A stretch of 64,000 nt of DNA from Aeromonas veronii bv. veronii. GTDB taxonomy: Bacteria > Pseudomonadota > Gammaproteobacteria > Enterobacterales > Aeromonadaceae. The translations under genes were made by a program, and so were the position numbers. Of this stretch, positions 9,897 through 19,244 are shown in pieces (the first letter of the stretch is position 1; the number at the start of each line of letters is the position of its first letter). Location of the stretch: positions 89,041-153,040 of the forward strand of contig NZ_CDDK01000025.1 in NCBI RefSeq assembly GCF_000820225.1, written 5' to 3'. The notes beneath the pieces are model-generated. The model made no database searches. It saw only the letters and a program-made list of their open reading frames with translations, and had not been told where the DNA came from.

Positions 9897-10720
9897 TATT
9901 TCGCCTCCTTCACGGCATTACCAAACAACTGCGGACGCTTGTAGGCGGCCCAAATCATCAGGGCACCGGCGATAATCATCGGGGTGGAGAGGATCTGGCC
10001 CATGCTGATCTCCTGGAAGTAGAGACCGAGCTGGCTGTCCGGCTGGCGCACAAACTCCACCAGGAAGCGGAACAGGCCGTAGAACAGCAGGAACATGCCG
10101 GAGATGGCGCCGCGCGGCGGATTCTTGCGCCAGAACAGGTTGAGGATGATGAACAGCACCACCCCTTCCAGTGCGAACTGGTAGAGCTGGGAGGGATGAC
10201 GCGGCTCAGGACCCGCCTCCGGGAAGATGATGGCCCAGGGCACATCGGTGACCCGGCCCCACAGCTCGCCGTTGAGGAAGTTGCCGATCCGGCCAACGCC
10301 GAGACCAAACGGAATGAGCGGTGCCACAAAGTCGGCCACGGTGAAGAAGTGGCGCTTGGTCTTGTGGGCAAACCAGATCATCGCGGTGATCACCCCGATC
10401 AGCCCACCGTGGAACGACATACCGCCGGTCCAGATCTTGAACAGATAGGTGGGATCCGCGAGGAAAAGATCGAAGTTGTAGAACAGCACGTAACCGACAC
10501 GGCCACCGAGGATCACCCCGAGGAAACCATAGAACAGCAGATCCGACACCTCGTTGCGGGTCCAGCCGCTGTTCGGTGCATCGGCGCGACGGCCAGCCAG
10601 CCACATGGCAAAAGCGAAACCGAACAGGTACATGAGACCATACCAGCGTACCGATAGTGGTCCCAAACTGAATGCTACGGGATCAATCTGCGAGAAAACC
10701 CAATATCCATCGTGCTGCAT
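9896..10720 (-). CDS. lgt: Prolipoprotein diacylglyceryl transferase
   Basis: Inner-membrane enzyme that transfers diacylglycerol from phosphatidylglycerol to the lipobox cysteine of prolipoproteins. It has 274 residues and seven hydrophobic segments. The Lgt signature [14 protein letters not shown] lies around residues 143-156, and the conserved HGGLIG histidine is near residue 104. Its stop overlaps the thyA start by one base. A 67-base gap separates it from ptsP upstream on the same strand. Confidence 0.97.
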   Translation of the reverse strand: MQHDGYWVFSQIDPVAFSLGPLSVRWYGLMYLFGFAFAMWLAGRRADAPNSGWTRNEVSDLLFYGFLGVILGGRVGYVLFYNFDLFLADPTYLFKIWTGGMSFHGGLIGVITAMIWFAHKTKRHFFTVADFVAPLIPFGLGVGRIGNFLNGELWGRVTDVPWAIIFPEAGPEPRHPSQLYQFALEGVVLFIILNLFWRKNPPRGAISGMFLLFYGLFRFLVEFVRQPDSQLGLYFQEISMGQILSTPMIIAGALMIWAAYKRPQLFGNAVKEAK

Positions 10721-10787
10721 ATGCGGCCCCAGTCAAAATAAAAGCCGCATTTTCCGATCATTCGTCAGCAGGGACAAGGCATGATTA

Positions 10788-13067
10788 TCAATCACTCTGT
10801 TTCGATTTATGACCGGCTCGCAGCAAACCGCCCAAACCATGCTCCTCCAGATAGCGGGCAAACAGGCCGCGCAGTACGTGGGGGTTGTCATGTTTGAGGC
10901 CATCGGCCATCAGTTCGGTCAACTCGCTCAGGGTGGATTGACGCAGCACGTACTTAATCCGGGCGATATTGTGGGTGTTCATACTGAAGCGGCGATAGCC
11001 CATGGCCAGCAGCAGCAATACACCGACCGGATCACCGGCCAGCTCGCCACAGACCGACACCGGCTTCTGGTAGCGGTGGGAGGCATCAACCAGCTGTTGC
11101 AGGGCGCGGATCACCGCAGGATGGAAGGCATCATAGATGTTGGCAACCCGGGAATTGTTGCGATCTACCGCCAGCAGGTACTGGGTCAGGTCGTTACTGC
11201 CCACCGACCAGAAATCGATGAGCGGCGCCATCTCCGGCAAGATAAAGAGGGCTGAGGGCACCTCGATCATCACCCCGAGGCTGGGGTAGCGGATCACTGC
11301 ATCGCGGCTCGCCGCCTCTTCCGACACCTCTCGCCACGCCTGATCCAGCAGACGACGGGAGGCCTTGATTTCGCTGACGCTGCTGATCATCGGCAGCATG
11401 ATGGCCAGATTGTCCAGCCCTTCACTGGCCCGCAGCATCGCCTTGAGCTGCACCAGAAACAGTTCGGGGTGATCCAGGGTGATCCGGATCCCCCGCCAGC
11501 CAAGGAAGGGGTTTTCCTCGACGATGGGGAAATAGGGTAGCGGCTTGTCGCCGCCCACATCCAGCGTCCGCATGCAGACCGGCCGGTTGCGGTAGGTCTC
11601 CAGAATGCCGCGATAACGGGCTGTCTGCTCCCACTCTGAGGGGAAGCTCTCCTGCAGCATAAAGGGGATCTCGGTGCGATAGAGGCCCACCCCGTCCGCC
11701 AGCTGGTTGAGGGAGATCTCGGTATCGGCACTGAGCCCGGCGTTGAGCAGCAGAGAGACCTTGGTGCCATCGGCGGTTTCAGATGGCAGGTTGTCGACGC
11801 TGCGCACTAGGGTATCGAGCGCCCGCTCTTCGCTCAGCAGCTGACGATACTCGGTCAGGATCACCTGATTGGGCTCGATGAAGAGATCACCACTATAGCC
11901 ATCGACGACCAGCATGCGACCACCGATGTCACCAAGGGGCAGATCAACCCCCATGATGGCGGCCACCCCCATGGCGCGGGCCAGAATGGCCGCGTGGGAG
12001 TTGGTCCCCCCCTTGAGCGAGACCACCCCGGTCAGATACTCACGGGGCACTTCCGCCAGAATGGTGGCCGTCACCTCGTCGGCAACCAGCACCACCGGCT
12101 CACCGATGGAGATATGTTCCGGTTCATTCTGCACCAGTCGGCTGATCAGCCGCTGGGCAATATCCTTCACGTCGGTGGAGCGCTCCTGCAAGTAGGGATC
12201 CTTCATCCCCTTGAACTGCTCGATCAAGCGATCGCTGATGAGCTTGACCGCAGAGACCGCAGTCCAGTGCTCCTTGCTCACCTTGTTGCGAATGGGCTTG
12301 ATGTAGCCGGGATCGCTGAGCAGATGGAGGTAGATATCGAAGATCGCCACCGAATCCTGGCTGTAGCTCTCTCGAAAACGCAGCGCCAGACTCTCCAAGT
12401 CGTGCCGCACTTCCTCAACCGCCAGCTCCAGCCGCGCCAACTGGCTGGCATGGTCTTCATCCTTGCGCGGGGTAATGGACGAGAGCGCCTTGCGGGGCCG
12501 CCACACCCAGGCCTTGGCCATGGCGATGCCGCTGGCACCGGCAATACCGCGCAGTGGCTTGCTCCAGTCGGTCTTCTGCAACCACCCCTTGGCCTGCGCC
12601 TGAGCGATCCGCGCCGCCAGCTGGGCCGCCAGGGTGACCATGAAGGACTCTTCCCCCTCATCGAAGCGGCGGCTCTCCTTCTGCTGCACCACCAGAATGC
12701 CGACCACCTGACGCTGATGCATGATGGGAGCGCCGAGGAAGGAGCGGAACGCCTCTTCGGCCACATCGGGCAGGAATTTGAAACTGGGATGCGCGGGGGC
12801 ATCAGCCAGGTTGATCAGCTCTTCTCGCTGACCCACCAGACCGACGATGCCCTGCTCGTAGGGCAGAGTCACCTTGCCGACTGCGGACGGGGCCAAGCCG
12901 TCGGTAGCCGCCAAGCGATAGCGGCGCACCTCGGGTTCCGAGACATAGACGGAGCAGCAGTCCACTGCCATGGCGTGCCGGGTCTGGCTCACCAATGCCT
13001 GCAAGGCCTGCTCGAGGGTATTGGCCTCGGCCATGCTCTCGACGATACGTCTCAGTTCCGTTAACAA
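10788..13067 (-). CDS. ptsP: Nitrogen phosphotransferase enzyme I (EI-Ntr)
   Basis: First component of the PTS-Ntr regulatory phosphorelay. It autophosphorylates from phosphoenolpyruvate and passes the phosphate to NPr. It has 759 residues: an N-terminal GAF sensor domain (about residues 1-165, ending near WLQKTDWSKP), the phosphohistidine domain with the active site GGTNSHAAILARAMGV, and a C-terminal PEP-binding barrel (GVGLYRTEIPFM, then GSNDLTQYLLAVDRNN). This GAF plus EI fusion is diagnostic for PtsP rather than sugar-PTS EI. It lies 14 bases downstream of rppH, with which it is probably cotranscribed. Confidence 0.96.
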   Translation of the reverse strand: MLTELRRIVESMAEANTLEQALQALVSQTRHAMAVDCCSVYVSEPEVRRYRLAATDGLAPSAVGKVTLPYEQGIVGLVGQREELINLADAPAHPSFKFLPDVAEEAFRSFLGAPIMHQRQVVGILVVQQKESRRFDEGEESFMVTLAAQLAARIAQAQAKGWLQKTDWSKPLRGIAGASGIAMAKAWVWRPRKALSSITPRKDEDHASQLARLELAVEEVRHDLESLALRFRESYSQDSVAIFDIYLHLLSDPGYIKPIRNKVSKEHWTAVSAVKLISDRLIEQFKGMKDPYLQERSTDVKDIAQRLISRLVQNEPEHISIGEPVVLVADEVTATILAEVPREYLTGVVSLKGGTNSHAAILARAMGVAAIMGVDLPLGDIGGRMLVVDGYSGDLFIEPNQVILTEYRQLLSEERALDTLVRSVDNLPSETADGTKVSLLLNAGLSADTEISLNQLADGVGLYRTEIPFMLQESFPSEWEQTARYRGILETYRNRPVCMRTLDVGGDKPLPYFPIVEENPFLGWRGIRITLDHPELFLVQLKAMLRASEGLDNLAIMLPMISSVSEIKASRRLLDQAWREVSEEAASRDAVIRYPSLGVMIEVPSALFILPEMAPLIDFWSVGSNDLTQYLLAVDRNNSRVANIYDAFHPAVIRALQQLVDASHRYQKPVSVCGELAGDPVGVLLLLAMGYRRFSMNTHNIARIKYVLRQSTLSELTELMADGLKHDNPHVLRGLFARYLEEHGLGGLLRAGHKSKQSD

Positions 13068-13081
13068 CTAATCTGTGCTCC

Positions 13082-13609
13082 TTAACGGGCGCGGTTGCGC
13101 CGCCCATCTTTCTTGTTGACCTGCACTGCCGGCACCGGCATCGCCAGCGGGGCAAACTCTTTCATGACCCGGCGGTAAACCTCCCGCTTGAACGAAACGA
13201 CCTGACGCACCGGGTACCAGAAGCTGACCCAACGCCAGTCGTCAAATTCGGGATGGCCATGACAGCCGAACTGGATCCGCGACTCCTTGCCCGAATTCAG
13301 CTGTAACAGGAACCATTTTTGTTTTTGGCCAATACAGACCGGTGAACTGTCCCAGCGGACAAGACGTTTGGGTAAACGGTACTTTAGCCAGTTACGACTG
13401 GTGGCCATGATGGTCACATCTTCGGGCTTGAGGCCAATCTCCTCATACAGCTCTCGATACATGGCCTGCTCTGGCGTTTCACCATCATCAACCCCCCCCT
13501 GCGGAAACTGCCAGGAGTGCTGTCCATAGCGTTTAGCCCACAACACTTGTCCTTCACGGTTACAGATCACGATACCGACATTGGGACGAAATCCGTCGCC
13601 ATCAATCAC
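13082..13609 (-). CDS. rppH: RNA pyrophosphohydrolase (Nudix)
   Basis: Removes pyrophosphate from 5'-triphosphorylated mRNAs and so starts RNase E-dependent decay. It has 175 residues. The Nudix box is intact ([22 protein letters not shown], with the REx2EE core), after the typical N-terminus [18 protein letters not shown]. coli RppH has 176 residues. It is the first gene of the rppH-ptsP-lgt-thyA run. Its upstream side is the long DnaA-box-bearing gap shared with mutH. Confidence 0.96.
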   Translation of the reverse strand: MIDGDGFRPNVGIVICNREGQVLWAKRYGQHSWQFPQGGVDDGETPEQAMYRELYEEIGLKPEDVTIMATSRNWLKYRLPKRLVRWDSSPVCIGQKQKWFLLQLNSGKESRIQFGCHGHPEFDDWRWVSFWYPVRQVVSFKREVYRRVMKEFAPLAMPVPAVQVNKKDGRRNRAR

Positions 13610-14342
13610 GTGATCACCTTATAAAGGCTGAATCTATAAGGAGATTGTTCCACATTCACTCCGTGGCAGCAAACAAGGAGTGAATCCCCTGTTTCATGAA
13701 TAACTTTCAATTTCAAACATACTTATAAACAAATCCAAGGATCCACGCCCCCAAGTTGCCCACCCAGGCTGTGCATAAAGCTGTTAGCAAACGGGTATAT
13801 ACAGTACTTTTTAACTGTACGCGAAAAGTAACTCTTCGTATCACCACGCGACATAAAATATAAAAAATCATTATTTTTTATAAACTTGAGATAAAACAAC
13901 TGGATCTAGATCCATGTTCCCCCAAGAGTCAGATCCATGATCCGGATTGTGAACAAGTTCAACTGCTCAAAGATCCACCGCGGCGAAATTATCCACAGGA
14001 GTGGCACAATATCTACCCCGTTTAGCCTGTAAAAATGGGGTGGCATTCACAATTTTTTGTAACATATCAGCGACTCCACCCACTTTCATCCACTTATCCA
14101 AGATTTCTGTGGATAACTGTGTGTAACATCATGCACAAACCCTTGGACAACTATTTAGAGGTCAAACCAGACCAGGAACACTATTCGATAAAATAGACAA
14201 AACCCTTTAAAATCATAACGATGAGCTGATAGCCCCCAAATTCTCTGCATTTGATCTTATCCACTCAGGATCGGTTATAAAAACAGCGATCCTTCTCGGG
14301 ATCCTCCCCTGTTAGAATATGGCGAGCAAGATGGAGCCAACT
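13610..14342. promoter_or_regulatory. Non-coding DnaA-box and GATC cluster between rppH and mutH (candidate DARS2-like locus)
   Basis: I find no gene in these 733 bases. What they hold: a consensus DnaA box TTATCCACA (13989-13997); a facing pair, TTATCCAAG (14094-14102) and TGTGGATAA (14108-14116, the consensus box on the minus strand); weaker minus-strand boxes at 14118-14126 (TGTGTGTAA) and 14142-14150 (CTTGGACAA); TTATCCACT (14257-14265). There is an AT-rich tract at 13851-13890 and ten GATC sites, five of them within 13903-13975, including the palindrome GGATCTAGATCC (13902-13913). The E. coli DnaA-reactivating locus DARS2 lies beside mutH, so a homologous role is a reasonable inference. 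Promoters for rppH and mutH must also lie here. Confidence 0.65.
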
Positions 14343-15017
14343 ATGCCAAGCAATCCCCAATCCGAGCAGGAGTTATTGAGCCGCGCCTATGCCATGGCCG
14401 GCTTCACGCTGGCGCAGCTGGCCGCCGAGGCTGGCGTCGCTGTGCCCAAAGACCTGCGCCGTGACAAGGGGTGGGTCGGTCAGTTGATCGAGCTGCAACT
14501 GGGGGCCAGCGCAGGGAGCAAGCCGGAGCAGGACTTCCCGGAGCTGGGGATCGAACTCAAGACGATCCCCGTGGATCCTCAAGGCAAACCGCTGGAGACC
14601 ACCTTCGTCTGCGTTGCCCCGCTGATCGGCGTCAGCGGTCAGCGCTGGGAGGAGTCCAACGTGCGCAACAAGCTCTCCCGGGTGCTCTGGATCCCGGTGG
14701 AAGGCAGTCGCGAGATCCCGGTTGGCGGGCGGCGAGTCGGCATGCCGCTGATGTGGAGCCCGAATGAAGAGGAAGATCGGCTACTGCGTCAGGACTGGGA
14801 GGAGCTGATGGACATGATAGTGCTGGGAGAAGTGGAGCAGATCAGCGCGCGCCACGGCCAGGTGATGCAACTGCGGCCCAAGGCGGCCAACAACAAAGCG
14901 CTGACTCGCGCCATCGGCCGCGATGGTCAACCCATCATGACCCTGCCCCGTGGCTTCTATCTCAAGATCGACTTCACCCACAGTTTGCTGCAACGCTATT
15001 TTGCCTTACCGACTTGA
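14343..15017 (+). CDS. mutH: DNA mismatch repair endonuclease MutH
   Basis: Nicks the unmethylated strand at hemimethylated GATC sites when activated by MutS/MutL. It has 224 residues. The catalytic D-x6-E-x-K motif is intact in [11 protein letters not shown], and the conserved blocks [41 protein letters not shown] and [21 protein letters not shown] are all present. The ATG at 14343 has GGAG seven bases upstream; in-frame ATGs at 14319 and 14331 are possible but have weaker ribosome sites. It lies next to rppH, as in E. coli. Confidence 0.96.
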   Translation: MPSNPQSEQELLSRAYAMAGFTLAQLAAEAGVAVPKDLRRDKGWVGQLIELQLGASAGSKPEQDFPELGIELKTIPVDPQGKPLETTFVCVAPLIGVSGQRWEESNVRNKLSRVLWIPVEGSREIPVGGRRVGMPLMWSPNEEEDRLLRQDWEELMDMIVLGEVEQISARHGQVMQLRPKAANNKALTRAIGRDGQPIMTLPRGFYLKIDFTHSLLQRYFALPT

Positions 15018-15097
15018 TCTGCCTTATCAACATCTTTGTCATATGGTGGTATAAAAATAGACAGGAGCCATTTTTAACTCACAGACAAGGAGGCGTC

Positions 15098-15421
15098 ATG
15101 CCACTGATCAAACAGTTTTTGAAGTCCAAGCCCGAGGTCAAGGTGACCTTTGCCGTAGAGAAAGAGGCAGCTGCAGGGGCGGAACAGGTGATGCTGATCG
15201 GCGAGTTCACCCAGTGGCAACCGGTCGAGCTGAAGCGCATGAAGAGCGGCGAGTTCAAAGCCACCCTCAATCTGCCGACCGACGGCCCGGGGTACTTCGA
15301 ATATTGCTACCAGCTCATCACACCGGCAGGGGAAACCCTCTACGAGAATGACTGGGCAGCGGATGACTATGTGCCAGGCCCCTTCGGGCGAGACAACTCG
15401 GTAGTTCGGGTCATCCAGTAA
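15098..15421 (+). CDS. Stand-alone CBM48 / AMPK-type glycogen-binding protein
   Basis: A 107-residue protein consisting of almost nothing but an isoamylase-N/AMPK glycogen-binding fold. The hallmark is VMLIGEFTQWQPVELKRMKSGEF at about residues 29-51, and the segment ending FEYCYQLITPAGE resembles the usual strand-turn-strand. There is no catalytic domain and no signal peptide, so it is probably a cytoplasmic adaptor. The ATG at 15098 is preceded by an excellent AAGGAGG; the longer open frame from 15014 is not coding. It follows mutH with an 80-base gap. Function is not known; binding to glycogen or to a partner enzyme is inferred only. Confidence 0.8.
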   Translation: MPLIKQFLKSKPEVKVTFAVEKEAAAGAEQVMLIGEFTQWQPVELKRMKSGEFKATLNLPTDGPGYFEYCYQLITPAGETLYENDWAADDYVPGPFGRDNSVVRVIQ

Positions 15422-15450
15422 CGGCTCCCAGATAGCCAATAGACGGATAC

Positions 15451-15480
15451 AAAAAAGGCTCGCCATTGGCGAGCCTTTTC
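15451..15480. terminator. Bidirectional terminator between the CBM48 gene and rplS
   Basis: Stem GGCTCGCCA (15457-15465) with TGGCGAGCC (15467-15475), A6 on the left and T4 on the right. It therefore ends both the plus-strand CBM48 transcript and the minus-strand rplS operon. Confidence 0.85.
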
Positions 15481-15529
15481 ACTACCTGTCGAGCTATTTG
15501 CCGACATACCGACACCAATTCGAATCGAA

Positions 15530-15877
15530 TTAGTTGAGCTTCTCTTTGATACGAGCAGCTTTGCCGGACAGGTTGCGCAGGTAGTACAGTTTGGCGCGGC
15601 GAACATCACCACGACGCTTCAGTTCTACACTGTGGATCAGCGGAGAGTGAGTCTGGAATACACGCTCAACACCTTCGCCGTTGGAGATCTTGCGAACGGT
15701 GAAAGCAGAGTGCAGACCGCGGTTACGCTTGGCAATAACGATGCCTTCGAAAGCCTGCAGACGCTCTTTACCACCTTCTTTAACACGAACTTGAACACGT
15801 ACAGTGTCGCCCTGGGCAAAAGCCGGGATGTCGGTACGCAGTTGCTCTTGTTCAAGCTGCTGAATAATCTTGCTCAT
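15530..15877 (-). CDS. rplS: 50S ribosomal protein L19
   Basis: Large-subunit protein at the 30S-50S interface. It has 115 residues, starting [20 protein letters not shown] and containing [21 protein letters not shown] and [19 protein letters not shown], all typical L19 blocks. It is the last gene of the rpsP-rimM-trmD-rplS operon, 32 bases after trmD. Confidence 0.98.
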
Positions 15878-15909
15878 TGTCTTTCCTTACCTAGGATAAA
15901 CTGAAAACT

Positions 15910-16659
15910 CTACTTAACGCTGTCACGCACTTCGCGGACATACTCGGCAAGAAGTGATTCTTGCTCGTCAGTCAGAGCTAGGTTGTTAATAAGTTCCGGC
16001 CTTCTTTGCCAAGTTCGTCCGAGCGACTGCTTGAGACGCCAGCGTCGAATCACTTCGTGATTGCCGCTTGTCAGCGCCTCGGGCACCGCCAATCCATCCA
16101 ACACCTCCGGCCGAGTGTAGTGGGGATGATCCAGCAAGCCATCCGTAAAGGAGTCCTGCTCGGCACTGGCCTGATCGCCCAAAACCCCGGGGACCAGACG
16201 CGAAACCGCATCGATCAGGGTCATGGCAGGCAACTCGCCACCACTTAACACGTAATCCCCGATAGACCACTCTTCGTCGACTTCGGTTTGTATCACGCGT
16301 TCATCGATACCTTCGTATCGACCGGCTACCAGAATCAGTTTCTGATTCGTCGCCAACTCGGTTACGCCCGCTTGAGTCAGCTTGCGTCCCTGAGGAGAGA
16401 GATAGATGACTTTCGCCCCGTCTCCCGCCGCTTGCTTGGCTGCATGAATCGCGTCACGCAGCGGCTGAACCATCATTAACATGCCGGGCCCACCACCATA
16501 AGGACGATCATCGACCGTACGGTGTTTGTCGTGGGTAAACTCCCGGGGGTTCCAGCACTCAATCTGCAGCAGGCCACTCTTGACGGCCCGACCCGTTACC
16601 CCGTGCTCGGTAATGGCTCGGAACATTTCAGGGAAGAGGCTAATGACCCCAATCCACAT
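15910..16659 (-). CDS. trmD: tRNA (guanine-N1)-methyltransferase
   Basis: Methylates G37 next to the anticodon of tRNAs reading CNN codons, which prevents +1 frameshifting. It has 249 residues. The SPOUT/trefoil-knot signatures are clear: [31 protein letters not shown] and [15 protein letters not shown]. It is third in the rpsP operon, 34 bases after rimM. Confidence 0.97.
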   Translation of the reverse strand: MWIGVISLFPEMFRAITEHGVTGRAVKSGLLQIECWNPREFTHDKHRTVDDRPYGGGPGMLMMVQPLRDAIHAAKQAAGDGAKVIYLSPQGRKLTQAGVTELATNQKLILVAGRYEGIDERVIQTEVDEEWSIGDYVLSGGELPAMTLIDAVSRLVPGVLGDQASAEQDSFTDGLLDHPHYTRPEVLDGLAVPEALTSGNHEVIRRWRLKQSLGRTWQRRPELINNLALTDEQESLLAEYVREVRDSVK

Positions 16660-16693
16660 AAGAAACCTCCGGCACCCGTGTTAGCGCGGGAAA

Positions 16694-17215
16694 CTAGAAA
16701 CCAGGATCCCAATCAACTTCGATTGTTCGAACAGTCAGATCAATATTCTTGATCACCTGCTCTTCCAGGAACGGAATCAACCGCTCCTTTGCACCAAAGG
16801 CATCTTTTACATTGGCCTCAACCACCAACACATCGTTGGAGCCGGTTTCCATCAATTCGGTCACCTTGCCCAGGTCGTATCCCTTGGTGGTTACCACGGA
16901 GCAACCAATCAGGTCACGCCAGTAGAACTCACCTTCAGGCAACGCAGGCAACAGATCGGCGGGTACGCCAATCTCGACATTGGTCAATGCCAGGGCATCT
17001 TCGCGCACATCGATACCATCGAGTTTGCAGATCAGACCCTTGTTGTGACGTTTCCAGGATGAAACCCGAATTTCACGCCACGCCCCGTTCTGATTAATCA
17101 GCCAGGGGTTGTAATCGAAAATCGCTTCGGCAACATCGGTGAAGGAGTTCACTTTAAGCCAGCCCTTGATGCCATAAACGGTACCCAGGGTGCCCAGAAC
17201 TACAGGTTTTTCCAC
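16694..17215 (-). CDS. rimM: 16S rRNA processing protein RimM
   Basis: Assembly factor that binds S19 and helps mature the 30S head. It has 173 residues: the N-terminal RimM domain starts with [23 protein letters not shown], and the C-terminal PRC-barrel contains [12 protein letters not shown] and [17 protein letters not shown]. It lies between rpsP and trmD as in most gammaproteobacteria. Confidence 0.96.
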   Translation of the reverse strand: MEKPVVLGTLGTVYGIKGWLKVNSFTDVAEAIFDYNPWLINQNGAWREIRVSSWKRHNKGLICKLDGIDVREDALALTNVEIGVPADLLPALPEGEFYWRDLIGCSVVTTKGYDLGKVTELMETGSNDVLVVEANVKDAFGAKERLIPFLEEQVIKNIDLTVRTIEVDWDPGF

Positions 17216-17239
17216 CTTAACTCCTTACCGTTGGGCTGA

Positions 17240-17488
17240 TTAAGCAGCTTTTTTAGCGTCTTTGATCAGCTTGGCAACGCGGTCAGAAACAGCGGCACCA
17301 GTAGCAACCCAATGCTCGATACGAGCCAGGTCCAGGTTCAGCTTTTCAGCTTGGCCAGCAGCAACCGGGTTGAAGAAACCAACGCGCTCGATGAAGCGAC
17401 CGTCACGGGCGCAACGGCTGTCAGAAACTACTACCTGGTAGAACGGACGCTTTTTCGCGCCACCACGTTGTAAACGAATGGTTACCAT
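17240..17488 (-). CDS. rpsP: 30S ribosomal protein S16
   Basis: Small-subunit assembly protein of 82 residues. [20 protein letters not shown] and the [13 protein letters not shown] block are diagnostic. It is the first gene of the rpsP-rimM-trmD-rplS operon. The promoter must lie in the 177-base gap before ffh. Confidence 0.98.
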   Translation of the reverse strand: MVTIRLQRGGAKKRPFYQVVVSDSRCARDGRFIERVGFFNPVAAGQAEKLNLDLARIEHWVATGAAVSDRVAKLIKDAKKAA

Positions 17489-17665
17489 ATCGTCCTCATT
17501 AACATCTAATGAACAAGGCCCGCAAACACGCGGACCCTAGCTTAAAATAAGCCGCGTAATTCTACTTGGATTCGTAATAATTGCAACCAAGCCAGCCATT
17601 TTTTGCGCAGAGCGGCAATGAAAAGGGGCCTGCCGCTGCAGACCCCCATCAACACGCAGGCCGGA

Positions 17666-19042
17666 TCAGAACGGGCCGCGACCGCCACCGAAACCGGGGG
17701 GCATCATGTTCTTCATCTGGCTCATCATCTTGCGCATGCCGCCTTTACCGGACATTTTCTTCATCATGCGCTGCATCTCGGTGAACTGCTTGAGCAGCTT
17801 GTTCACGTCCTGCACCTGCATGCCGGAACCTGCGGCGATACGGCGTTTGCGGGAACCCTTGATGAGATCAGGGTGGGCGCGCTCCTTGGGCGTCATGGAG
17901 CTGATGATCGCCTCCATCCGCACGGTGAGCTTATCATCCATCTGATCTTTCACGTTATCCGGCAGCCCGGACATGCCGGGCAGCTTGTCGAGCATCCCCA
18001 TCATACCGCCCATGTTGCGCATCTGGGCCAGCTGCTCGCGGAAATCTTCCAGATCGAAACCCTTGCCACTCTTGACCTTGCTGGCCAGCTTGGCCGCTTT
18101 CTCTTTATCGACGTTGCGCTCGACTTCCTCGATCAGAGAGAGCACATCGCCCATACCGAGGATACGGGAGGCGAGACGATCCGGGTGGAACGGCTCCAGC
18201 GCATCGGTCTTTTCACCCATACCGATAAACTTGACCGGCTTGCCGGTGATGTGACGCACCGACAGGGCGGCACCACCTCGGGCGTCGCCGTCCGCCTTGG
18301 TAAGGATCACGCCAGTGAGCGGAAGCGCTTCGTTGAACGCCTTGGCGGTGTTGGCGGCATCCTGACCGGTCATGGCATCCACAACGAACAGGGTCTCGAC
18401 CGGCTTGATAGTGGCATGCAGATCCTGGATCTCGGCCATCATCTCGCTATCAACGTGCAGACGACCGGCAGTATCGACGATCACCACGTCATAGAATTTC
18501 TTGCGCGCCTGATCGATGGCGGCGGTGGCGATGTCGACCGGCTTCTGGCTGGCATCGCTGGGGAAGAAGTCGACACCGATGTCGCTGGCCAAGGTTTCCA
18601 GCTGTTTGATCGCCGCCGGACGATAGACGTCGGCACTGACTACCAGCACCTTCTTCTTGCTGCGCTCTTTGAGCAGCTTGGCCAGTTTGCCAACCGTGGT
18701 GGTCTTACCGGCACCCTGCAGACCAGCCATCAGGATGATGGCGGGCGGCTGGGCAGCCAGGTTGAGCTGTTCGTTGGCCTCCCCCATTACGGTGACCAGT
18801 TCACCGTGCACAATCTTGATGAATGCTTGGCCCGGGCTCAGGGATTTGGCCACTTCCTGCCCGACTGCGCGCTCTTTGACACGCGCCACGAAATCACGCA
18901 CGACCGGCAGGGCGACATCCGCCTCGAGCAGCGCCATGCGAACTTCGCGCAGGGTTTCCTTGATATTGTCTTCGGTCAGGCGACCACGGCCACTGACATT
19001 GCGCAAGGTGCGCGAGAGTCGTTCAGTCAAATTCTCAAACAT
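17666..19042 (-). CDS. ffh: Signal recognition particle protein Ffh
   Basis: SRP GTPase that binds 4.5S RNA and signal sequences and targets nascent membrane proteins to FtsY. It has 458 residues: an N-domain (MFENLTERLSRTLRNV), a G-domain with P-loop GLQGAGKTTTVGKLA, DTAGR and TKADGDARGG, and a C-terminal methionine-rich M-domain (MQRMMKKMSGKGGMRKMMSQ region). The ATG at 19042 fits E. coli Ffh; the open frame to 19234 is not conserved. It is divergent from ypjD. Confidence 0.97.
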   Translation of the reverse strand: MFENLTERLSRTLRNVSGRGRLTEDNIKETLREVRMALLEADVALPVVRDFVARVKERAVGQEVAKSLSPGQAFIKIVHGELVTVMGEANEQLNLAAQPPAIILMAGLQGAGKTTTVGKLAKLLKERSKKKVLVVSADVYRPAAIKQLETLASDIGVDFFPSDASQKPVDIATAAIDQARKKFYDVVIVDTAGRLHVDSEMMAEIQDLHATIKPVETLFVVDAMTGQDAANTAKAFNEALPLTGVILTKADGDARGGAALSVRHITGKPVKFIGMGEKTDALEPFHPDRLASRILGMGDVLSLIEEVERNVDKEKAAKLASKVKSGKGFDLEDFREQLAQMRNMGGMMGMLDKLPGMSGLPDNVKDQMDDKLTVRMEAIISSMTPKERAHPDLIKGSRKRRIAAGSGMQVQDVNKLLKQFTEMQRMMKKMSGKGGMRKMMSQMKNMMPPGFGGGRGPF

Positions 19043-19244
19043 GACGGATTCCGGTTCTTGGCGTAATAAATTGGGGGCATTATAACCCAGAGCGGGCGCG
19101 AGGACGATTATTCGCCGCACCGCAGCAGCAGGGACCTTCTCCCTATATATGGGCAGATCGGCCGTTGCACAACTGGCGAGCACTTCTCGTGCAAGGTATA
19201 CTGCCCCTCTTACCCTCAAAAGCTTGTGCAACAACGACCTGGTT

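Noticed and set aside
13610..14342. Main chromosomal origin oriC
   Set aside because: DnaA boxes, GATCs and an AT tract fit, but strand orientation of highly expressed genes does not: rpsT to the left is on the plus strand and the rpsP-rplS operon to the right is on the minus strand, both facing a fork leaving from here. No dnaA, mnmG or mioC is nearby. Only whole-genome skew could decide.
17603..19066. 487-residue plus-strand frame
   Set aside because: Antisense of ffh; the SRP GTPase motifs are on the minus strand.
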